Notes under the pieces: model-generated
Told to the model about the DNA's origin: nothing
The model's database searches: none
The model's input: only the letters and a program-made list of their open reading frames with translations
Part shown: positions 15,162-23,927 of the stretch, piece after piece
Numbering within the stretch: the first letter of the stretch is position 1
Layout: each line of letters starts with the position of its first letter
Made by a program: the position numbers and the translations under genes
Assembly (NCBI GenBank): GCA_050250395.1
Contig: JBFWOQ010000007.1
Span: 25,915 to 89,914 of the forward strand
Length of the DNA: 64,000 nt
Direction: 5' to 3'
Source of the DNA: JAGPUQ01 sp050250395
GTDB lineage: Bacteria > Pseudomonadota > Gammaproteobacteria > Pseudomonadales > Porticoccaceae

Positions 15162-15980
15162 ATGAAGCCACTGTTTGAACGTCGAGGTGATGTGTTTGTC
15201 CCGACCGAGCACTGCGCCAGTCCCTGGGGGCCGGTGACCATTCACGGCGGTGCGTCGAGCGGCCTGCTGGCGTGGGCGCTGGAAGCGCGGATTCCTGCCG
15301 GCATGCAGCTCGCGCGCCTCACCGTCGATCTGTACCGTCCCGTGCCCCGGGAGCCGCTGGGGGTTGTCGCGCGCGTGGTGCGCGAGGGCCGGCGCCTGCG
15401 CCTGCTGGAGGCCCTGCTGTATCACGACGGGCGCGAGATCGGCCGCGCCAGCGCGCTGGCGCTGGCCACCGCCGAGGTGGCGATTCCGGCGCACGCACGG
15501 CTCGACGAGCAACCGCCGGCGCCGCTGCGGGAAGCCCTGGAGCGGCCGCCGGTGATCGGCGTCAACGCCATCGCCAACCGGGGCGGGCGCGAATATTCCG
15601 CCGGGCTGCACACGCTGGTGCCGCTCAAGCCGGTGGCGCTGGAACTCGGCGGCGGGCGCGGCTGTACCTGGGTGCAGTTGCCGGTGGAGTTGATCGGCGG
15701 CATTCCCAACTCGCCGCTGGTGCGGGTCGCCACCCTCGCTGACTTCGGCAACGGCTTCGCGCAGTTGCATCTGGATGCGGGCACCGGGTTCATCAATGCC
15801 GATCTCACCCTCAACCTGCACCGCCTGCCGGAAGGCGAATGGATCGGCATCGACGCCCGTACCCGCGCCCAACCCCACGGCCTGGCGATGGCGGAATCCG
15901 AACTCTACGATGCGCGCGGGCTGATCGGGCGGGTGAGTCAGTCGAACCTGACCATGGCGAGGTTGGGTGACACGGGCTGA
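15162..15980 (+). CDS. Thioesterase family protein (acyl-CoA hotdog fold)
   Basis: 272 residues, length typical of TesB-like double-hotdog proteins. The N-terminal half has WGPVTIHGGASSGLLAWAL and LTVDLYRPVPREPLGVVARVVREGRRL. The C-terminal half has GFINADLTLNLHRLPEGEWIGIDARTRAQPHGLAMAESELYDARGLIGRVSQS, the conserved end of this family. It probably hydrolyses acyl-CoA in the cytoplasm; chain length is unknown. It is convergent with the crotonase gene. Confidence 0.88.
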   Translation: MKPLFERRGDVFVPTEHCASPWGPVTIHGGASSGLLAWALEARIPAGMQLARLTVDLYRPVPREPLGVVARVVREGRRLRLLEALLYHDGREIGRASALALATAEVAIPAHARLDEQPPAPLREALERPPVIGVNAIANRGGREYSAGLHTLVPLKPVALELGGGRGCTWVQLPVELIGGIPNSPLVRVATLADFGNGFAQLHLDAGTGFINADLTLNLHRLPEGEWIGIDARTRAQPHGLAMAESELYDARGLIGRVSQSNLTMARLGDTG

Positions 15981-16031
15981 GGCCGCCGCCGTGCTTCCCC
16001 GGCGTGTTCCCTACCGCTCATTTCCCCGAGC

Positions 16032-16820
16032 TTATTCGCCAACGAAGGCCGGCTTGGTCTTCGCCTTGAACGCCGCCACGCCCGCCAGGCCATCGCGGCT
16101 GCCGCCGGCGGCGACCATGGTCTCCTGTTCGAGCGCCAGTTGTCGGGTCATGTCGTTGCCGAAACTCGCCAGCAGCATGCGCCGGGCCGCGCCATAAGCG
16201 GCGGTGGCGCCGGCGGCGAGCTGGTTGGCCAGCGCATCGACGCGGTCCGCGAGCGCCTCGGGCGCCACCACTTCATTCACCAGACCCCAGTCCATGGCCT
16301 CCGCGGCGCTCAGGCGGCGGTTGGTGATCATCAGTTCCTCGGTCTTGCGCAGACCGATCTGGCGCGGCAGGAAGTAGGTGGCGCCACCGTCCGGGGTCAG
16401 TCCGATGCCGGTGTAGGCCATGGTGAAACTCGCCGCGGTGCTGGCGATCACCAGACTGCACGAGCTCAGCAGCGACAGTCCGGCACCGGCGGCGACGCCC
16501 TGCACGGCGGCGATCACCGGCGCGTTCATGGTGGAGAGTATTGCCACCGCCGGGTGGAAGATTTCGATGAGTTCGTCGAGCGCGGTCGGCAACCGGTCGC
16601 CGGCACCGGCAAAGGTGACGATGTCGCCACCCGCGCAGAAAACCTTGCCGTCGGCGTCCAGAATGACGGCGCGCACGCTCTGGTCGTCGCGGCAGCGTTG
16701 CGCGGCGTCCAGCAGCTCGGTGCCCATGGCGAAGTTGAGCGCGTTGGCGGCGTCCGGACGGGCCAGCGTGATGCGGGCGACGGCGCCGATGCGAGCGAAG
16801 CGGAGGGTGGTGTAGGACAT
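16032..16820 (-). CDS. Enoyl-CoA hydratase/isomerase family protein
   Basis: 262 residues from the ATG at 16820; upstream in-frame codons lack homology. The crotonase fold is clear: ARITLARPDAANALN, the oxyanion-hole segment FCAGGDI, VQGVAAGAGLSL, and GIGLTPDGGATYFLPR. The residue after Pro is Asp (D144), as in PaaG-type isomerases, rather than the Glu pair of classical hydratases. Isomerase activity is therefore as likely as hydration. It acts on acyl-CoA in the cytoplasm and is downstream of a HAD hydrolase on the same strand. Confidence 0.9.
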   Translation of the reverse strand: MSYTTLRFARIGAVARITLARPDAANALNFAMGTELLDAAQRCRDDQSVRAVILDADGKVFCAGGDIVTFAGAGDRLPTALDELIEIFHPAVAILSTMNAPVIAAVQGVAAGAGLSLLSSCSLVIASTAASFTMAYTGIGLTPDGGATYFLPRQIGLRKTEELMITNRRLSAAEAMDWGLVNEVVAPEALADRVDALANQLAAGATAAYGAARRMLLASFGNDMTRQLALEQETMVAAGGSRDGLAGVAAFKAKTKPAFVGE

Positions 16821-16934
16821 GATGGCGCCTGTCGCGTCAGGGTTTCGGGCCATGGTACGCGCGGGTCCGCCCGGGGTCCAAGCGGTGACCATCGAATCGG
16901 CCGCGGCTTCGGCGACTGCCCTTCGGCGACTGCC

Positions 16935-17576
16935 TCAGAAGGCGATCTTCAGCGCCGTACCCAGATCGCGGATCGCCTGGGCTTCGGACACCACCTTGAT
17001 GGTGGTCATGCCAAGCAGGCGCGCCGGTTTGAGGTTGATGCCGAGGTCATCGAGGTAAAGCACCCGCGCCGGCTCGACGCCCAGCCGTTCGCAGGCCAGC
17101 AGATAGAACTCCGGCTGCGGTTTGCGCATGCCTTCGCGGCTCGATTCCAGCACATGCTCGAAGAGCGACATCGCCGCTTTCACCTGCGCCGCGTTCTCTG
17201 GCGAGCGTGACATGCCGGGGCCGTGCCCGGCGCGCACATTGTTGGTGAGGCAGGCGATCTTGAAATCCTGCTTGCAGCGTCGCAGCACCTCGACCATGCG
17301 CGGGCGCACGTCGCCACTCAACAGCGCTATCACGTCGCGACCGGGGATGGGGTGGCCGGCGGCGCGGGATTCTTCCAGAAACAGCGGATCGAATTCCTCG
17401 ATGCCGATGCGGCTGGATTCGAATTGCGCCCAGGCGTTGGTGTCGGGATTGGTGGCGTTGATGCGCCGGATGAAGTCGAGCGGCAGCCCGTGTTCCGCCT
17501 CATAGCGGTTGAAAGCCTCGAACGGCGAGGTGGTGATGACCCCACCGAAATCCCAGAGCACGGCCTGAAAGGACAT
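16935..17576 (-). CDS. HAD-IA family hydrolase
   Basis: 213 residues. HAD motif I is degenerate: LWDFGGVITTSP (DFGG with no second Asp at +2). Motif II is CLTNNV, motif III KPQPEFY, and motif IV LYLDDLGINLKPARLLGM. DFGGV without the second Asp is characteristic of the epoxide-hydrolase N-terminal/ACAD10 branch, where the reaction is often unclear. It is about 115 nt upstream of the crotonase gene and possibly co-transcribed, which would suit acyl-CoA metabolism. Confidence 0.9.
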   Translation of the reverse strand: MSFQAVLWDFGGVITTSPFEAFNRYEAEHGLPLDFIRRINATNPDTNAWAQFESSRIGIEEFDPLFLEESRAAGHPIPGRDVIALLSGDVRPRMVEVLRRCKQDFKIACLTNNVRAGHGPGMSRSPENAAQVKAAMSLFEHVLESSREGMRKPQPEFYLLACERLGVEPARVLYLDDLGINLKPARLLGMTTIKVVSEAQAIRDLGTALKIAF

Positions 17577-17665
17577 GGAACCACTTCCCCGCGGTGACGA
17601 CAGCGCGCCATGGTAGGCAGGCGCGGGGCGCGGCGCAAACCGGGCGCGGGTGTCCGTGTCGCCGT

Positions 17666-18667
17666 TCAGTTTTCCCGGGCCGCGTCGCGGTAGCGGTCCG
17701 GCGCGTCGGGGGGGTGGGTCTTGAAGCGTTTGTGGAGCCAGAAGTAATCGGCGGGATGCCGGCGCACCTGGGCTTCCAGCCAGTCGCTCCAGCGCCGGGT
17801 GTCGGCGCTGTCGTCGCCCGATGGGTAGTGGTCCAGCGCCGGCTCGAAGCGGATCACCACCCCGTCGCCCTCGCGCCAGCTCGAAAACAGCAGCACCCGG
17901 GCGCCGCTCTGGGCGGCGTACTGGGGAATGGCGGTGATGGTGGCGGTCTCGATACCGAAGAAGGGCACGAACACGCCCCGGTTCAGGCCGAAATCCTGGT
18001 CCGGCAGGATCGCCACCACGCCGCGATCGCCCAGTTCCTGCAACATGCGCCGGATCTCCTTGCGGTGGATGAGAGCGATGGGAAATTTCCGTGTGCCGCG
18101 TTGGTAGAGCTGCTGCTCCAGCACCGGGTTGTCCATGCGCCGGTAGACTGCATGAAACGGCACGATCTCCGATAGCGCGGCGAGCGCGGTGATGAAAGTC
18201 GTGAAGTGGCCGGTCACCAGCAGCAGCGGTCCGCCGGCGGCCAGGGCGCGATCGAGATGCTCGCGACCCTCGACGCGGCTGTTGCCCAGCAGTTTGTCGC
18301 GGGAACCCCAGATCAGGTTGAGCAGATCGAACCCCAGCAGCACCACGGAGTGGAGATGGTCCCGCGCCAGTTGCCGGCGCGTCGGCTCCGGCAGGGCGGG
18401 AAAGCAGAGCTCCAGGTTGCGCCGCACTACCGCGATGCGGCTGTTGCGGCTGTCGGCCAGCCGCTCCGCCAGCCAGGCGGCCAGGCCCCGCTGCGTACCT
18501 GACGGCAGCTTGCCCAGCAGCCAGGTAACGCCGACCACCAGCCAGGACGACCAGTACCTTGGGGCGAAGAGCCTGGGAGCGAAAAGCCTGGGAGCGAAGC
18601 GCCGGGCGGCGGCAACAAGCTTTGGCACAGAAAACCTTGAGGCAAGCCGATGCGGTCGCTGGGCCAT
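17666..18667 (-). CDS. LpxL/HtrB-like lysophospholipid acyltransferase, motif variant
   Basis: 333 residues from the ATG at 18667; the frame runs upstream to 18853 through a repeat-encoded stretch. Membrane-associated N-terminus, then LPLAT features: VRRNLELCFP, LLLVTGHFTTF, VYRRMDNPVLEQQLYQRG, ILPDQDFGLNRGVFVPFFG, DYFWLHKRFKTHPP. These match late acyltransferases of lipid A synthesis, but the catalytic HX4(D/E) motif is altered: His154 is followed at +5 by Ile159, with no acid. The enzyme may use another residue, transfer to another acceptor, or be inactive. A 15-bp repeat codes the duplicated FAPRL near residue 30. Confidence 0.85.
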   Translation of the reverse strand: MAQRPHRLASRFSVPKLVAAARRFAPRLFAPRLFAPRYWSSWLVVGVTWLLGKLPSGTQRGLAAWLAERLADSRNSRIAVVRRNLELCFPALPEPTRRQLARDHLHSVVLLGFDLLNLIWGSRDKLLGNSRVEGREHLDRALAAGGPLLLVTGHFTTFITALAALSEIVPFHAVYRRMDNPVLEQQLYQRGTRKFPIALIHRKEIRRMLQELGDRGVVAILPDQDFGLNRGVFVPFFGIETATITAIPQYAAQSGARVLLFSSWREGDGVVIRFEPALDHYPSGDDSADTRRWSDWLEAQVRRHPADYFWLHKRFKTHPPDAPDRYRDAAREN

Positions 18668-18719
18668 GAGGGTGGGGATGAGGTGACAGCGCGCATTATC
18701 CCGATACCGGTGCCGCGCT

Positions 18720-18779
18720 GGCAATGTCCGGTCTGGCAATGTCCGGTCTGGCAATGTCCTGTCGGGCAATGTCCGGTGT
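18720..18779. repeat. 15-bp tandem repeat, four copies
   Basis: The unit GGCAATGTCCGGTCT is repeated four times, the last two copies slightly diverged. It sits in the 265-nt region between the divergent acyltransferase and dodecin genes, where the two promoters should lie. It would be read as RTLPD repeats if the acyltransferase frame started further upstream, which I consider unlikely. Confidence 0.85.
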
Positions 18780-18933
18780 CGGTGGGTGCGCGGACCGGTG
18801 GCGGAAAATCGGCCGCGGCAGTCCGGTAAGCGCAAGGTCGGCGGTGAAACCAACCCGGGCAGTGCGGGTCGAAATTACTGGCCGTCTGTCGTCATGACGG
18901 GCTGCAACCGGCAAAAATCACAAGGAGAACGCC

Positions 18934-19143
18934 ATGCCTGCGCACAGTTACAAACACATCGAGGTTACCGGCAGCTCCACCGTCGGCATTGACGATGCCA
19001 TCAGCACCGCGGTGGCAAAGGCGGGGAAGACCCTCCACGACCTGCACTGGTTCGAGGTGGTCGATACCCGCGGCTATATCGAGGGCAACAAGGTCAAACA
19101 CTGGCAGGTAACCGTCAAGATCGGCTTTCGTCTGGAAGATTGA
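18934..19143 (+). CDS. Dodecin flavoprotein
   Basis: 69 residues, the normal dodecin size. The pattern HSYKHIEVTGSSTVGIDDAI, LHDLHWFEVVDTRGYI and HWQVTVKIGFRLED fits the family, including the Trp and Gln that stack on the flavin dimer. Twelve subunits assemble into a hollow sphere that stores or buffers riboflavin/FMN in the cytoplasm. An AAGGAGA ribosome site lies just before the ATG, and a hairpin terminator follows. Confidence 0.95.
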   Translation: MPAHSYKHIEVTGSSTVGIDDAISTAVAKAGKTLHDLHWFEVVDTRGYIEGNKVKHWQVTVKIGFRLED

Positions 19144-19161
19144 CGGGGCGGCAATGCCAGC

Positions 19162-19193
19162 GCGCGGGCTCCGGAGGGAGCCCGCGCCGTTTT
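19162..19193. terminator. Rho-independent terminator after dodecin
   Basis: An 11-bp perfect stem (GCGCGGGCTCC / GGAGCCCGCGC) with a 4-nt loop is followed by CGTTTT. It separates the convergent dodecin and yifB genes. The T-run is short. Confidence 0.7.
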
Positions 19194-19278
19194 GAGGGTT
19201 GGAATTTTGCGCCTGTTCCTGCGGGGAAAGTCCAGCTGGGAACTTGCGGGCGAGTGGTTGCGGGCGGACGGTTGCCGC

Positions 19279-20775
19279 TCAGGACACGCCGACGGCAATC
19301 CCCACCCGGTAGCCGATGGCTTCGGTGAGATGTGACGTCCGCGGCTGTGCGCAGTCATCGAGATCGGCGATGGTACGCGCGACGCGCAGCAGACGATGGT
19401 AGGCACGCGCGGAGAGCCCCAGACGCTCGATGGCGGTATCGAGCAGCTTGCGCTGGGCGGTGTCGAGCGGGCAGTGGACCGCGAGGGCCGCCGGCGCCAG
19501 TGCGCTGTTCAGTTCCCCCTGTCGTTCGTGCTGGCGCCGGCGCGCCGCCAGCACCCGGGCGCGGACGGCGGCGCTCGATTCGCCGGCGACGGCGTCCGCG
19601 GTGAGTTCGTTGCGCGCCATGCGCGGCACCGTCACCAGCAGATCGAAGCGATCCAGCAGGGGGCCGGACAGCCGGCCCCGATAGCGCGCGATCTGGTCCG
19701 GCGTGCAGCGGCAGCGCGTTTCGCCCAGATAACCGCAGGGGCAGGGGTTCATGGCCGCGACCAGCTGGAAGCGCGCCGGAAACTCGATGCGCGCCTGCAC
19801 CCGCGCGATGGCGATCCGCCCGGATTCCAGCGGCTCCCGCAGCACTTCCAGCACCTTGCGGGGAAACTCCGGCAGCTCGTCGAGAAACAGCACACCGCGG
19901 TGCGCGAGGGATATTTCCCCCGGGCGCGGGGTGCCGCCGCCACCCACCAGTGCGGCAGCTGAAGCGCTGTGATGGGGTGCCCGAAACGGGCGCGTGTGAA
20001 AGCTGCCGCGCGCGATGCCCGCGACCGAATAGATGGCCGCGACCTCGATGGCGTCCCCTTCGGCGAGCGGCGGCAGGATGCCCGGCAGACGGCTCGCGAG
20101 CATCGTCTTGCCGGTCCCGGGCGGGCCGCTCAGGAGCAGGTTGTGGCCGCCGGCGGCGGCGATTTCCAGCGTGCGCCGGGCCTGGTGCTGGCCGATGACA
20201 TCGGCGAGGTCGGGGCCGCCGCCGGCGCATTCGGGTGGTGTAAAAGGCTGCCGCGGCAGCGCCGCCAGCCCGCGCAAATGCGCGCACACGCTGAGCAGAT
20301 GGTCGGCACCATGCACCACCGCGGACCGTGCGAGCGCGGCTTCCTCGGCATTGGCGAGGGCCACGACCAGACTGCGCCCCGCAGCGGCGGCGGCCAGCGC
20401 GGCGGGCAATGAACCCTCGACCGGCCGCAATTCGCCGGACAGCGACAGCTCGCCCAGAAATTCGTGGCCGCCGAGCGCCTCCGCCGGCAGTTGGCCGGAG
20501 GCGGCCAGAATTCCGAGCGCGATGGCGAGATCGAAGCGTCCGCCCTCCTTCGGCAGATCGGCGGGCGCCAGATTGACGGTGATGCGGCGGCGGGGAAATT
20601 CGAAATGGGCGTTGAGCAGTGCGCTGCGCACCCGGTCCTTGCTTTCCTTAACCGCCGTTTCCGGCAGCCCCACGATGTTGAGGGACGGCAGTCCGTTGGA
20701 GAGATGCACCTCGACCGCCACTGAGGGGGCGGCGATCCCGGAGCGGGCGCGGGTGTGGACGAGTGCGAGCGACAT
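19279..20775 (-). CDS. comM: YifB/ComM family Mg-chelatase-like AAA+ ATPase
   Basis: 498 residues from the ATG at 20775. The N-terminal Lon-protease-like fold is seen in VEVHLSNGLPSLNIVGLPETAVKESKDRVRSALLN. The AAA+ core has Walker A GPPGTGKT (about 216-223), Walker B GVLFLDELPEF and a cysteine cluster CPCGYLG...CRCT. The C-terminal helical region is LSARAYHRLLRVARTIADL. ComM relatives are helicases that promote branch migration during natural transformation. The gene is divergent from glnK-amtB, a common neighbour pair in gammaproteobacteria. Confidence 0.92.
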   Translation of the reverse strand: MSLALVHTRARSGIAAPSVAVEVHLSNGLPSLNIVGLPETAVKESKDRVRSALLNAHFEFPRRRITVNLAPADLPKEGGRFDLAIALGILAASGQLPAEALGGHEFLGELSLSGELRPVEGSLPAALAAAAAGRSLVVALANAEEAALARSAVVHGADHLLSVCAHLRGLAALPRQPFTPPECAGGGPDLADVIGQHQARRTLEIAAAGGHNLLLSGPPGTGKTMLASRLPGILPPLAEGDAIEVAAIYSVAGIARGSFHTRPFRAPHHSASAAALVGGGGTPRPGEISLAHRGVLFLDELPEFPRKVLEVLREPLESGRIAIARVQARIEFPARFQLVAAMNPCPCGYLGETRCRCTPDQIARYRGRLSGPLLDRFDLLVTVPRMARNELTADAVAGESSAAVRARVLAARRRQHERQGELNSALAPAALAVHCPLDTAQRKLLDTAIERLGLSARAYHRLLRVARTIADLDDCAQPRTSHLTEAIGYRVGIAVGVS

Positions 20776-20909
20776 GAATCTTCCCTGAGGGTGCCGAATC
20801 CCGGTTGCCGCGCCTGCGCGTGGTCTGGGTTGCAGGACAACTCGGCGTGCAAAAGGCATTGAAACAACAAACCGCGGTAGTGTCGACGCCGCCGTGAAGA
20901 CGCGATTGC

Positions 20910-20924
20910 GCACCAAGGCGGTGC
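20910..20924. promoter_or_regulatory. Probable NtrC (GlnG) binding site
   Basis: GCACCAAGGCGGTGC matches the NtrC dyad GCAC-N7-GTGC. A second half-site (GCACCAAAA) lies at about 20952. They are about 100 and 60 bp upstream of a sigma-54 promoter, the usual enhancer distance. Confidence 0.65.
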
Positions 20925-21010
20925 GCGAATCCCGGGTCGAGCTGCTGTTGCGCACCAAAAAAAACGCCCCGCGCTGTGCGCGGAGTTCTTCGCACCCCGA
21001 TAACCCGTCT

Positions 21011-21026
21011 TGGCACGACCCGTGCC
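21011..21026 (+). promoter_or_regulatory. Sigma-54 promoter of glnK-amtB
   Basis: TGGCACGACCCGTGCC has the -24 GG and -12 GC at the exact required spacing of 12, with a perfect TGGCAC half. It is about 200 nt upstream of the glnK ATG. Together with the NtrC-type site it predicts induction of the operon by nitrogen limitation. The rest of the 446-nt yifB-glnK gap contains no gene I can support. Confidence 0.75.
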
Positions 21027-21222
21027 TACAGCATCCCGTGCCCCGCGCAAACCTTGCGAAATTGCCAGAGGTTTGCGCCGGCGCCGGCGCCAGCTGGCCC
21101 TTCACGGACGGAGGCTGTAACGGCCACTCAGCGACGTGGTTTTTGCAAGTCATCCAACCCGGACCGCGGGCGATACGGTCGAGTCGACCCCCGCGCGATC
21201 CCGCCATCACAGGAGGCGAGCC

Positions 21223-21561
21223 ATGAAAATGATTACGGCGATCATCAAGCCATTCAAACTGGATGATGTCCGCGAGGCCCTGGCCAGTGTCGGCGCCCAG
21301 GGCGTGACCGTCACCGAGGTCAAGGGATTCGGGCGCCAGAAGGGCCACACCGAGTTGTACCGGGGTGCGGAGTATGTGGTGGATTTTCTGCCCAAGGTAA
21401 AGCTGGAAGTGGCCCTGCCGGATGCCCTGGTGGATGCCGCCGTCGAGGCGATCATCGCCGCCGCGGCGACCGGCAAGATCGGCGACGGCAAGGTATTCAT
21501 TTCCGATCTGCAGGAAGTGGTCCGTATCCGCACCCGCGAAACCGGCGAAGACGCCATCTAA
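21223..21561 (+). CDS. glnK: P-II nitrogen regulatory protein GlnK
   Basis: 112 residues from the ATG at 21223, with AGGAGG 7 nt upstream. The T-loop contains Tyr51 (YRGAEY), the uridylylation site, and the ATP-binding GKIGDGKVF is present. It is called GlnK because it is coupled to amtB and lies under a sigma-54 promoter. It reports glutamine/2-oxoglutarate status and plugs the AmtB channel when de-uridylylated. It is closely similar to the second P-II gene at 26760. Confidence 0.93.
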   Translation: MKMITAIIKPFKLDDVREALASVGAQGVTVTEVKGFGRQKGHTELYRGAEYVVDFLPKVKLEVALPDALVDAAVEAIIAAAATGKIGDGKVFISDLQEVVRIRTRETGEDAI

Positions 21562-21622
21562 CAACGATCATGGGTTGGCCGCGGCGTGCGCCGGGCGGCC
21601 CAACCCTTATGAGGAGAAGCTC

Positions 21623-23032
21623 ATGATACGCAAATTGACCAAGACCCTGCTGCTGGTCCTGGGTTCGGGCCTCACCGCCTCGGCGGGCGCCGCGGACTAC
21701 ACCGCACCCGTGTACGACATGGGTAATGTGGCCTGGCTGATGACCGCCACCGCGCTCGTGTTGTTCATGTCGCTGCCCGGGCTGGCGCTGTTTTATGGCG
21801 GGATGGTGCGCGCCAAGAACATGCTGTCGGTGCTCACGCAGACCTTTGCGATTTTCTGCGTGATCGCGGTGCTGTGGGTGGTGTACGGCTACAGCGTGGC
21901 GTTTTCCAGCGGCGGGCCGTTCTTCGGCGGCTTCGACAAGACCATGCTGAGCGGCGTGATCTACGACGCCGCGGGCAATTTCGTGCCCACGGGTACGTTC
22001 AGCAAAGGGGTGGCGATTCCCGAGCTGATGTTCGCCATGTTCCAGCTCACCTTCGCCTGCATTACCGTGGCGCTGGTCGCCGGAGCCTATGCCGAACGGA
22101 TGAAATTCAAGGCGGTGCTGCTGTTCTCGGTGGTCTGGTTCACGTTTTCGTATCTGCCCATGGCGCACATGGTGTGGTGGTGGCCGGGCCCGGACGCCTA
22201 CACTTCGCCGGAGGTGGTGGGTGAGCTCAATGCCACCGCGGGCTGGTTGTGGCAGCTGGGCGCGCTCGACTTCGCCGGCGGTACCGTGGTGCACATCAAT
22301 TCCGGTGTGGCCGGCCTGGTGTGCGCGCTGTTCCTCGGCAAGCGGGTGGGTTACGGCAAGACGTCGATGGCGCCGCACAATCTGGTGATGTCCATGATCG
22401 GCGCCTCCATGCTCTGGTTCGGCTGGTTCGGCTTCAACGCCGGTTCCAATCTCGAAGCCAATGGCTATGCCGTGCTGGCCTTCGCCAACACCCTGTTTGC
22501 CACCGCGGTGGCCGGCATCACCTGGTTTTTTGCCGAGTGGATCTTCAAGGGCAAGCCGTCCCTGCTGGGGATCATTTCGGGGGCGGTCGCGGGTCTGGTG
22601 GGCATTACGCCGGCGTGCGGTTTCGTCGGCATCCAGGGTGCCCTGGTGATCGGCCTGGTGTGCGGCTTTGGCTGCTTCCTCGCGGTCGCCTACCTCAAGA
22701 AACTGCTGGGCTACGACGACGCGCTCGATGCCTTCGGGGTGCATGCGGTCGGCGGTATCCTGGGCGCCATATTGACCGGCATCTACGTCAACCCGGCGTT
22801 GGGCGGGGCCGGCTATGTCACCGACGGCTGGGTCGGACCCACTTTCGGCTATGACTCGGCCCAGATCCTGATCCAGGTCAAAGCGGTGGCGGTGGCGGTG
22901 GTCTGGAGCGCGGTGGTGGCCGCGGTCACGCTGGCCGTACTCAAGTTCACCATCGGACTGCGGGTCGGCGAAGAGGCGGAGCGGGAAGGGCTGGATATCG
23001 CCGAACACGGCGAAAAAGCCTACAACCCCTAG
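21623..23032 (+). CDS. amtB: Ammonium transporter AmtB
   Basis: 469 residues from the ATG at 21623, with GAGGAG upstream. A cleavable signal peptide (LLLVLGSGLTASAGAADY) precedes eleven membrane helices. The ammonium-recruiting Asp and first pore His are in ALDFAGGTVVHINSG; the second pore His is in FGVHAVGG. It forms a trimeric inner-membrane ammonium channel. It is co-transcribed with glnK and ends at a strong terminator. Confidence 0.96.
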   Translation: MIRKLTKTLLLVLGSGLTASAGAADYTAPVYDMGNVAWLMTATALVLFMSLPGLALFYGGMVRAKNMLSVLTQTFAIFCVIAVLWVVYGYSVAFSSGGPFFGGFDKTMLSGVIYDAAGNFVPTGTFSKGVAIPELMFAMFQLTFACITVALVAGAYAERMKFKAVLLFSVVWFTFSYLPMAHMVWWWPGPDAYTSPEVVGELNATAGWLWQLGALDFAGGTVVHINSGVAGLVCALFLGKRVGYGKTSMAPHNLVMSMIGASMLWFGWFGFNAGSNLEANGYAVLAFANTLFATAVAGITWFFAEWIFKGKPSLLGIISGAVAGLVGITPACGFVGIQGALVIGLVCGFGCFLAVAYLKKLLGYDDALDAFGVHAVGGILGAILTGIYVNPALGGAGYVTDGWVGPTFGYDSAQILIQVKAVAVAVVWSAVVAAVTLAVLKFTIGLRVGEEAEREGLDIAEHGEKAYNP

Positions 23033-23081
23033 TCGGTGTGCCCCGGCGCTGCACCGATCCGGGTGCAGCGTTTCCAGCTCT

Positions 23082-23130
23082 GAAGCAAAAAGCTGAAGCA
23101 AAAAGTTGAAGCAAAGAGCTGACGCAAAGC
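23082..23130. repeat. 13-bp tandem repeat, four copies
   Basis: CTGAAGCAAAAAG is repeated about four times with small changes (CTGAAGCAAAAAG, TTGAAGCAAAGAG, CTGACGCAAAG). It sits between the amtB stop and its terminator. The last unit merges into the terminator stem. Confidence 0.85.
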
Positions 23131-23159
23131 CCCGCACTGGTTGCGGGGCTTTGCGTTTT
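23122..23159 (+). terminator. Rho-independent terminator of glnK-amtB
   Basis: A 15-bp perfect stem (ACGCAAAGCCCCGCA and its complement) around CTGGT, followed by TTTT. It also separates the convergent membrane-peptidase gene, which ends 10 nt later. Confidence 0.9.
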
Positions 23160-23168
23160 GGCAGGCTG

Positions 23169-23927
23169 TCAGGGCTTGGCGAGTTTGGCCATCGCGTGAA
23201 AAATCGCCGTGCCGAGCCACAGTGTCGCCAACGCCAACAGGATGCCGAGCACCAGACCCGCCGCGATGCCCACGGCGTTGAAGCCGTCCAGCGCCCCGCG
23301 CCCGGCAAGCTCCGCCACCAGCCGGAACAGATCGTCGCTGCGCCAGGTCGCGACGGCGACTGCGCCCGCGTCGGTCAGTGCCGCACCGGCGCGGCTCGCC
23401 AGAATCGATCCTGCCTCATAGTAGTCTCCGCTCAAGCTCAGTACCGGGGCGAGCGCCCAGGGCAGGCTTGCTCCGAATCCAGCCGTTGCCGCCAGACCGG
23501 CGCGGCGCGCGCACACCAGTAGCGCGGGGACCCCGGGAAACAGTGTCAGGAGGTAGGGGGCGAGCACCGTCGCCAGATACACGCCGTCGTGGCCGCCGGT
23601 GTCGAAGCCGGTCAACTGCCCGGCGTAATCCGATCCCACGGCCACAAAGGGCAGCCAGCGCGCCAGCCAGGCGGCGCCGTATTCCGGCGCGATTTCGAGG
23701 CGCGTGACTTCGCCCCCCGCCGCGAGGCAGCCGAGCGCATGCGCGAGTTCGTGCAGCGGCACATAGAGCCACCAACCCGCCGCAACGCCCAGCGCCAGCA
23801 CCAGCCAGCCGCGCCAGCCCAGATCGAGGGTGCGCTCGACGCCGGCCAGCAGCGTCGGCCACAGGCGTCTGCGGTTGTCGTTCGTCCGTTCCGGTCCCTG
23901 CCCGGGGAACTCGTTTCCCGGTGTCAT
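23169..23927 (-). CDS. Membrane protein with HExxH motif (M50-like)
   Basis: 252 residues from the ATG at 23927 (the frame is open to 23987). After a short soluble N-terminus, a transmembrane helix leads into YVPLHELAHALGCLAAGGEV, the zinc-ligand motif of site-2-protease-like (M50) membrane peptidases. At least four more hydrophobic segments follow. I do not see a clear NPDG-type second zinc motif, so proteolytic activity is uncertain. It is divergent from the IPTL-CTERM gene, with about 200 nt between them. Confidence 0.65.
   Translation of the reverse strand: MTPGNEFPGQGPERTNDNRRRLWPTLLAGVERTLDLGWRGWLVLALGVAAGWWLYVPLHELAHALGCLAAGGEVTRLEIAPEYGAAWLARWLPFVAVGSDYAGQLTGFDTGGHDGVYLATVLAPYLLTLFPGVPALLVCARRAGLAATAGFGASLPWALAPVLSLSGDYYEAGSILASRAGAALTDAGAVAVATWRSDDLFRLVAELAGRGALDGFNAVGIAAGLVLGILLALATLWLGTAIFHAMAKLAKP

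Noticed and set aside
18668..18853. Longer N-terminus of the LpxL-like protein with RTLPD repeats
   Set aside because: The stretch is encoded by a recent 15-bp repeat, has no membrane or family features, and the ATG at 18667 gives normal length.
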